Of a stretch of 23,053 nt of DNA, positions 19,412 through 23,053 are shown one piece after another. The DNA comes from Bacteroides sp. (GTDB taxonomy: Bacteria; Bacteroidota; Bacteroidia; Bacteroidales; Bacteroidaceae), in NCBI GenBank assembly GCA_021204375.1, contig JAJPZL010000174.1, forward strand, positions 1-23,053, in the 5' to 3' direction. The notes under the pieces were generated by a model, which saw nothing but the letters and a program-made list of their open reading frames with translations, made no database searches and was not told the origin of the DNA. The position numbers were made by a program, and so were the translations under genes. The stretch's first letter is position 1; each line of letters opens with the position of its first letter.

Positions 19412-19843
19412 GAAATAAAAAAATTAAAATAATTATAAACTTCTATCGCATATATCTGCCTGTATCCGGTTGGAACGGCAGGAACTACTGATACTGTTAA
19501 GGAGAGATAGGTTTTTGCATAGTATTTATGTTTTTCATTAGGTTTTACATATCGTTTTTATAGCAAATACAACAGATCGATCCTAACCTGAATCCATTAT
19601 ACCCGAAGGAAATTCCATTGCAATAAAGATCACTTCTTAATACTTTTATTTTTCCATAATATTATATTTAAATAGCACAAGATTTATTCTTCTATTTTGA
19701 CTTTTTCAGAAATTGAGGATAAGGAAAAGCCGGCATTCTTTTTATCTGGTTTTTATAAAACTTCTCTTTAAGAGTATTCCATAGCCTTCAAATCCAAAGA
19801 ACTGTGATGGGATAAATATAGGCCCGTAGCATTACCCGGGCGG

Positions 19844-19858
19844 TTAATTTCCTATTAA
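19844..19858. promoter_or_regulatory. Candidate operator copy 1, TTAAT-N5-ATTAA
   Basis: TTAATTTCCTATTAA is an inverted repeat with a 5-bp spacer. A second copy with the same half-sites and spacer length is 225 bp to the right. Both are in the SusC upstream region next to the regulator gene, so they could be binding sites for its winged-helix domain. AT-rich DNA yields such repeats by chance, so this is tentative. Confidence 0.3.
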
Positions 19859-20068
19859 TTTGAAAAATAAATCTCAGGTTTTTTATCATTCCCTACTATT
19901 TTACCCACTGATTTCCTTTTTTCCGCACATTTTCCGGTTAAATGGATCGGGGAAATATATTTTACATTCTATAAGCAGATACCATTTATAGTACACAGAA
20001 GGCAGGAACCTGTTATCCGGCCATGCCCATCCGATAGCCAGATAAGAACAGCTATATTAAACGGACGA

Positions 20069-20083
20069 TTAATATTCCATTAA
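20069..20083. promoter_or_regulatory. Candidate operator copy 2, TTAAT-N5-ATTAA
   Basis: TTAATATTCCATTAA keeps both half-sites of copy 1 and the 5-bp spacer, and the spacers share TTCC offset by one base. It lies about 30 bp beyond the regulator's stop codon and about 660 bp upstream of the SusC start. Confidence 0.3.
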
Positions 20084-20114
20084 TTATCCGGTATAAGGAA
20101 GAATAAGAGGTATT

Positions 20115-22701
20115 TCAGGAAATGACCTGCTCGAATGAGTATTTGAAATCCACTCCGAACAAGGATTGATACTCTTTTGTAAAAGCTGTATAGGCTTTCT
20201 GGGCTAAACCATTTTTACCCATTTCAACCAGCAGGGTACATTTTATCTTAAGGGCATCTTCATTCAGGGAATCGTGGGCAAAGATAGCATCTGCAATATT
20301 TATCATCATCGAAGGAGTCAGGTTGTACCGGGAAGATTGATCAATGAGGCTTAATAAGAGATCTATCAATTTATTGGAGAAATCGGATTTGAAACTATCT
20401 ACCAACTCTGTTTCCAGATTAGGGAGTAGCTCTCCCGCAGAAGCAATAGAGACGAGCCTGTTTATGTCTTTATGGGTCGCTTCGTGGACAATACGTTTCA
20501 TTAAGATCAAGGCTTCGTAATAGTCGCAGTAAATATCCTCGCCAAACTCTACCGTCCAGTAGGAGTTCACACAGCCAATAGAGATAGGACCTATTTTCTC
20601 AAAGATACCCCGTAATTTGCTTAAGGATACTCCCCGGTTATTCTTGGCACTCTCACTGGATTTATCAAACCACAGGATCTCCCGTAACTTAACGGATGAA
20701 ATTCCCTTACCATCTTTCAGGGTGTACAACAGGATGAGCAGAAATAGCTGTTTTAAGGTCGGAGTGAAGTCGCCTGTGATCTTGTTCGACTCTCTATCGA
20801 TTACCTGGAATCCGCCGAACAGAAGGATGGATTGCTTTTGAATGCCTTCGTGAAGAGGTTTTATACCGATAATAGGATCGGAGACTGTCTCTTCCGGAAT
20901 AACGTCCGGTTGTTTTCCGCCATCGGGCTGATCGTTGACAGGTTGTTTCCTGTATCTCCTCTTACACACGACCAGGATTCCTGCAAGAACGACAAGGAAT
21001 AGAGGAATAAAAATATAGATCCATCTGTTTGTGGCCTGATCAGGGTTTTGTATCAGGTCTGCTTTATTAAGCGGCGGAAAGGCCAACGAATAAATACTCA
21101 GCGTGGCTTCCTGTTTTCTTTCATTCGTATAGGAGGTCGCAGCGATCAGTTGCTCGTTATCCTCACTCAGGTAGAGATCGGCATAGGAGAAAATATCACT
21201 AAAAGGGTAAGGAATAGTTTCAGCCAATAATTCATATACCGGCTCTTCGGTAGAAAAGCGATAGAGTTGCAAAGTTGAATTGAATCGCTGGTGGGGAAAA
21301 CACAAAGCATAAAAACATTTGTTCAGGGTATCTACTACCAGGGAATTGGCTACGACAAAATTGTGTTGATTGGCGTTTAACTCCCATATTTTTTTAGCCT
21401 CAGCGCTCTCTATATTGTAGGAGTATAGGTCGTAATAGTTGTGCGGGGAGAGTTCCTGATCTCCTTTTTCACTGCCATATCCACCGAAAAGGAGAAGAGT
21501 CTGATCGCCTGCCACCCCCAATCCTGCCAGATAGCGCGGGGGTATGGTGTCTCCTTTCTGTATAACATACTCCCATTTCCCGGTTTGAGGATCATAGGTG
21601 TGAATATCGTTCTTATAGATATGAAAGCCATATCCGCCAAAAGTATAGAACGTATGGTCTGCCGGATTAAAATAACGATTGTGATGCCAGTAATGAGGAT
21701 CTGGAGTTTCTGATCCGTCATTGTTCCAGGCATGGGCGGAGGCATCATAATAAGCGACCTTATCTGTAAAGTTATAGGAGAAATAGTGTCCCGTTACCGT
21801 ATTATAGGCCAGATTATTGGATTTATTTCTCAACGGATTACCACTGGTATTGGTATTTTTTACCAGCAGGCGTTTACCAATATCATAGGTATAAAACGCC
21901 TGTTTATCAGCAACCGCAATTTCGTTCCCTTTCCGGTTAAATATGATCTGGGGATATACTCCTGTAGTAAATACGGTATCCTAGTTCCAATAGGTATGAC
22001 TATCCAACAGCCATTGGGGAGCTTTGCACGAGGCTAAACGGCGCTCTACTTCATCATAGACTCCGTTTTGAGTATGGCGATCCAGTTTCCAGTGATATTT
22101 TTGCTTTCCTTTACTATCTTTGATACGGATATCCCGGATCGACATAGCAGGAACATCGCTGGTTTCATAAGAGATAATATCATTTTTCCCAAAAACGACC
22201 TGGACTGTTTTAAAGTTCTTAAAATAATCGTCGGTTCTCTCAAACTCCCGGTCGTTGATGATCAGTTTAAAGATTCCCTTTTTTAGGATTAATTTGTACT
22301 TTTACTTTAATCCATTCACCGAAACCGGTCTCCAGTGTTTCAAGAGGTTGATTGCACAATACATGCCCTGATCCGTAAATAGCCGTAAGTTGTGGTTCGA
22401 TCACATGGCTGTTCCGGGTCCTGGTCAACAGCAGATCTATATTCTCCGTCTCCTCTCCTATGATCCGGAATACATATCCGAAATTGTGTAGGATCTGTCT
22501 GAAAGAGACATCAAATTCCAGGATAAGACCATCCGGAAAGGTGAAAGGATGTTCCGGTGTTAAATTCAGGCCGGTACGCTCTTCTTTTTCTACCTCGTAA
22601 GAATTGAAGATCAATCCATATTTAAAAGCTGTTTTACTCTCTGCCAAACAAGCTAAAAGAATAAAACTACATACCAGAATATATTTCAGTGTTGCCTTCA
22701 C
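20115..22701 (-). pseudogene. Membrane-anchored PUL regulator (LamG-like, Kelch propeller, TM, winged helix), frameshift plus stop
   Basis: Repaired length is about 861 residues from GTG 22699-22701 (a TGA lies two codons upstream in frame). A signal peptide (YILVCSFILLACLAES) is followed by a LamG-like beta region (about 25-200) and a Kelch-type propeller (about 245-545) with FGGYG at about 354 and 405. One membrane helix (WIYIFIPLFLVVLAGILVV, 560-578) is followed by KRRYRK. The cytoplasmic part has an OmpR/SARP-like winged helix (about 625-726: ILLFGGFQV, FTPTLKQLFLLILL, GISSVKLREILW, AKNNRGVSLSKLR) and then a helical domain like those behind SARP winged helices. It resembles neither SusR nor a hybrid two-component system: no kinase or receiver is seen. 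Lesions are a one-base frameshift in GGG/AAAAAA (22276-22284) and TAG 21981-21983 (codon 240, Trp or Gln). The propeller-to-end part remains one open frame. Confidence 0.8.
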
Positions 22702-23053
22702 AGATCAGATGGAATGTGTTTGTGGCAAATATCGCATTTTTTATTCAATTTAAAGACTTTTTCATCCGAATTGTAGAATATAATAAAGAGGCTGTAATAG
22801 CCTTGTAATAAAAAAGGATCATTAATAAAGTACCTCTGTAAGAGACCTTAAAGGAGTTTCTCTAAATAAGCAGGCAGTAGGCAGTATCCAATAATCCCGA
22901 CTTGGTGAATGACCATGCCGGGCCATAAATACACGGAATAACCTCTTTTACGTTGTCATTTCAGAACCTTATATATTTAATAAGCTCCTGTAAATCAATG
23001 TCTATTTATGATATTATTCTCTTATTCTTTTTTAATAAATCATTTAACAATCC
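22702..23053. other. AT-rich upstream region of the regulator, no gene seen
   Basis: No credible coding frame or RNA gene is visible. On the minus strand GATATTTG (22726-22733) matches the Bacteroidota -7 consensus TAnnTTTG except for its first base. A TTTA at 22751-22754 stands roughly where the -33 TTTG would be, which would place transcription start just before the GTG. A perfect tandem of GGCAGTA occurs at 22873-22886. The promoter assignment is weak. Confidence 0.3.

Larger units (their letters stand above)
19412..20114. promoter_or_regulatory. AT-rich control region upstream of SusC
   Basis: About 700 bp without a credible gene lie between the regulator's stop and the SusC start, which is long for this otherwise packed locus. 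I expect the SusC promoter and a long leader here. The best match to the Bacteroidota -7 element TAnnTTTG on the minus strand is TGTATTTG (19564-19571), with one mismatch and no clear -33 TTTG upstream, so I do not call it firmly. A short GGCCCG/CGGGC hairpin is near 19821-19841. Two matched AT-rich inverted repeats are listed separately. Confidence 0.45.

Noticed and set aside
2701..21983. Stop-codon reassignment (TAG read as Gln, TGA as Trp), as in some Bacteroidota phages
   Set aside because: Tempting because seven of ten internal stops are TAG and only one gene (GH71/99-like) ends with TAG. But three genes end with TGA, one internal stop is TAA, at least two TAG sites look like Trp positions, and six frameshifts are not explained by recoding.
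20115..22701. Hybrid two-component regulator of the usual PUL type
   Set aside because: No histidine kinase, receiver or AraC domain follows the membrane helix; the cytoplasmic part is a winged helix plus helical domain.

Overview
The window looks like a Bacteroidota (Bacteroidales) chromosome segment. It carries a SusC/SusD pair, enzymes with signal peptides or lipoprotein signals, no obvious Shine-Dalgarno sites, and palindromic intergenic repeats of a kind common in that phylum. I cannot name the genus. All main genes lie on the minus strand and form one polysaccharide utilisation locus (PUL).

In transcription order (right to left): a membrane-anchored regulator (20115-22701); a 700-bp AT-rich control region; SusC (16054-19411), SusD (14036-16042) and a GH99/WbsX-like lipoprotein (12705-14023) in the place usually held by SusE/SusF; a hairpin with a T run (12625-12680); four tightly packed glycosidase genes, GH2 (8857-12541), GH92 alpha-mannosidase (6601-8824), GH2 (3337-6558) and GH71/99-like (2071-3300); a roughly 600-bp block of palindromic repeats; and a GH43 lipoprotein (441-1454). 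The left edge has a possible plus-strand AraC-family remnant ending in a GC-rich hairpin cluster. GH92 plus two GH99-related proteins suggests a mannose-containing glycan decorated with beta-linked sugars (GH2) and perhaps arabinose or xylose (GH43). The exact substrate cannot be read from the sequence.

The most striking feature is the damage. Seven of the nine PUL genes are interrupted, by ten in-frame stops and six frameshifts in all, while only SusD and GH43 are clean. Protein sequence on both sides of each lesion continues the same family. All ten stops can be explained by single C-to-T or G-to-A changes in Trp or Gln codons, though for four the original residue is uncertain. Every indel is in a homopolymer or short repeat, two of them a few codons after the start ATG. 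Either the whole PUL is very recently dead in a lineage with a transition-biased mutation load, or the sequence is an unpolished assembly. The two can be separated only by read-level or relative-genome comparison. Coordinates below cover the full ancestral gene spans, with the lesions listed.
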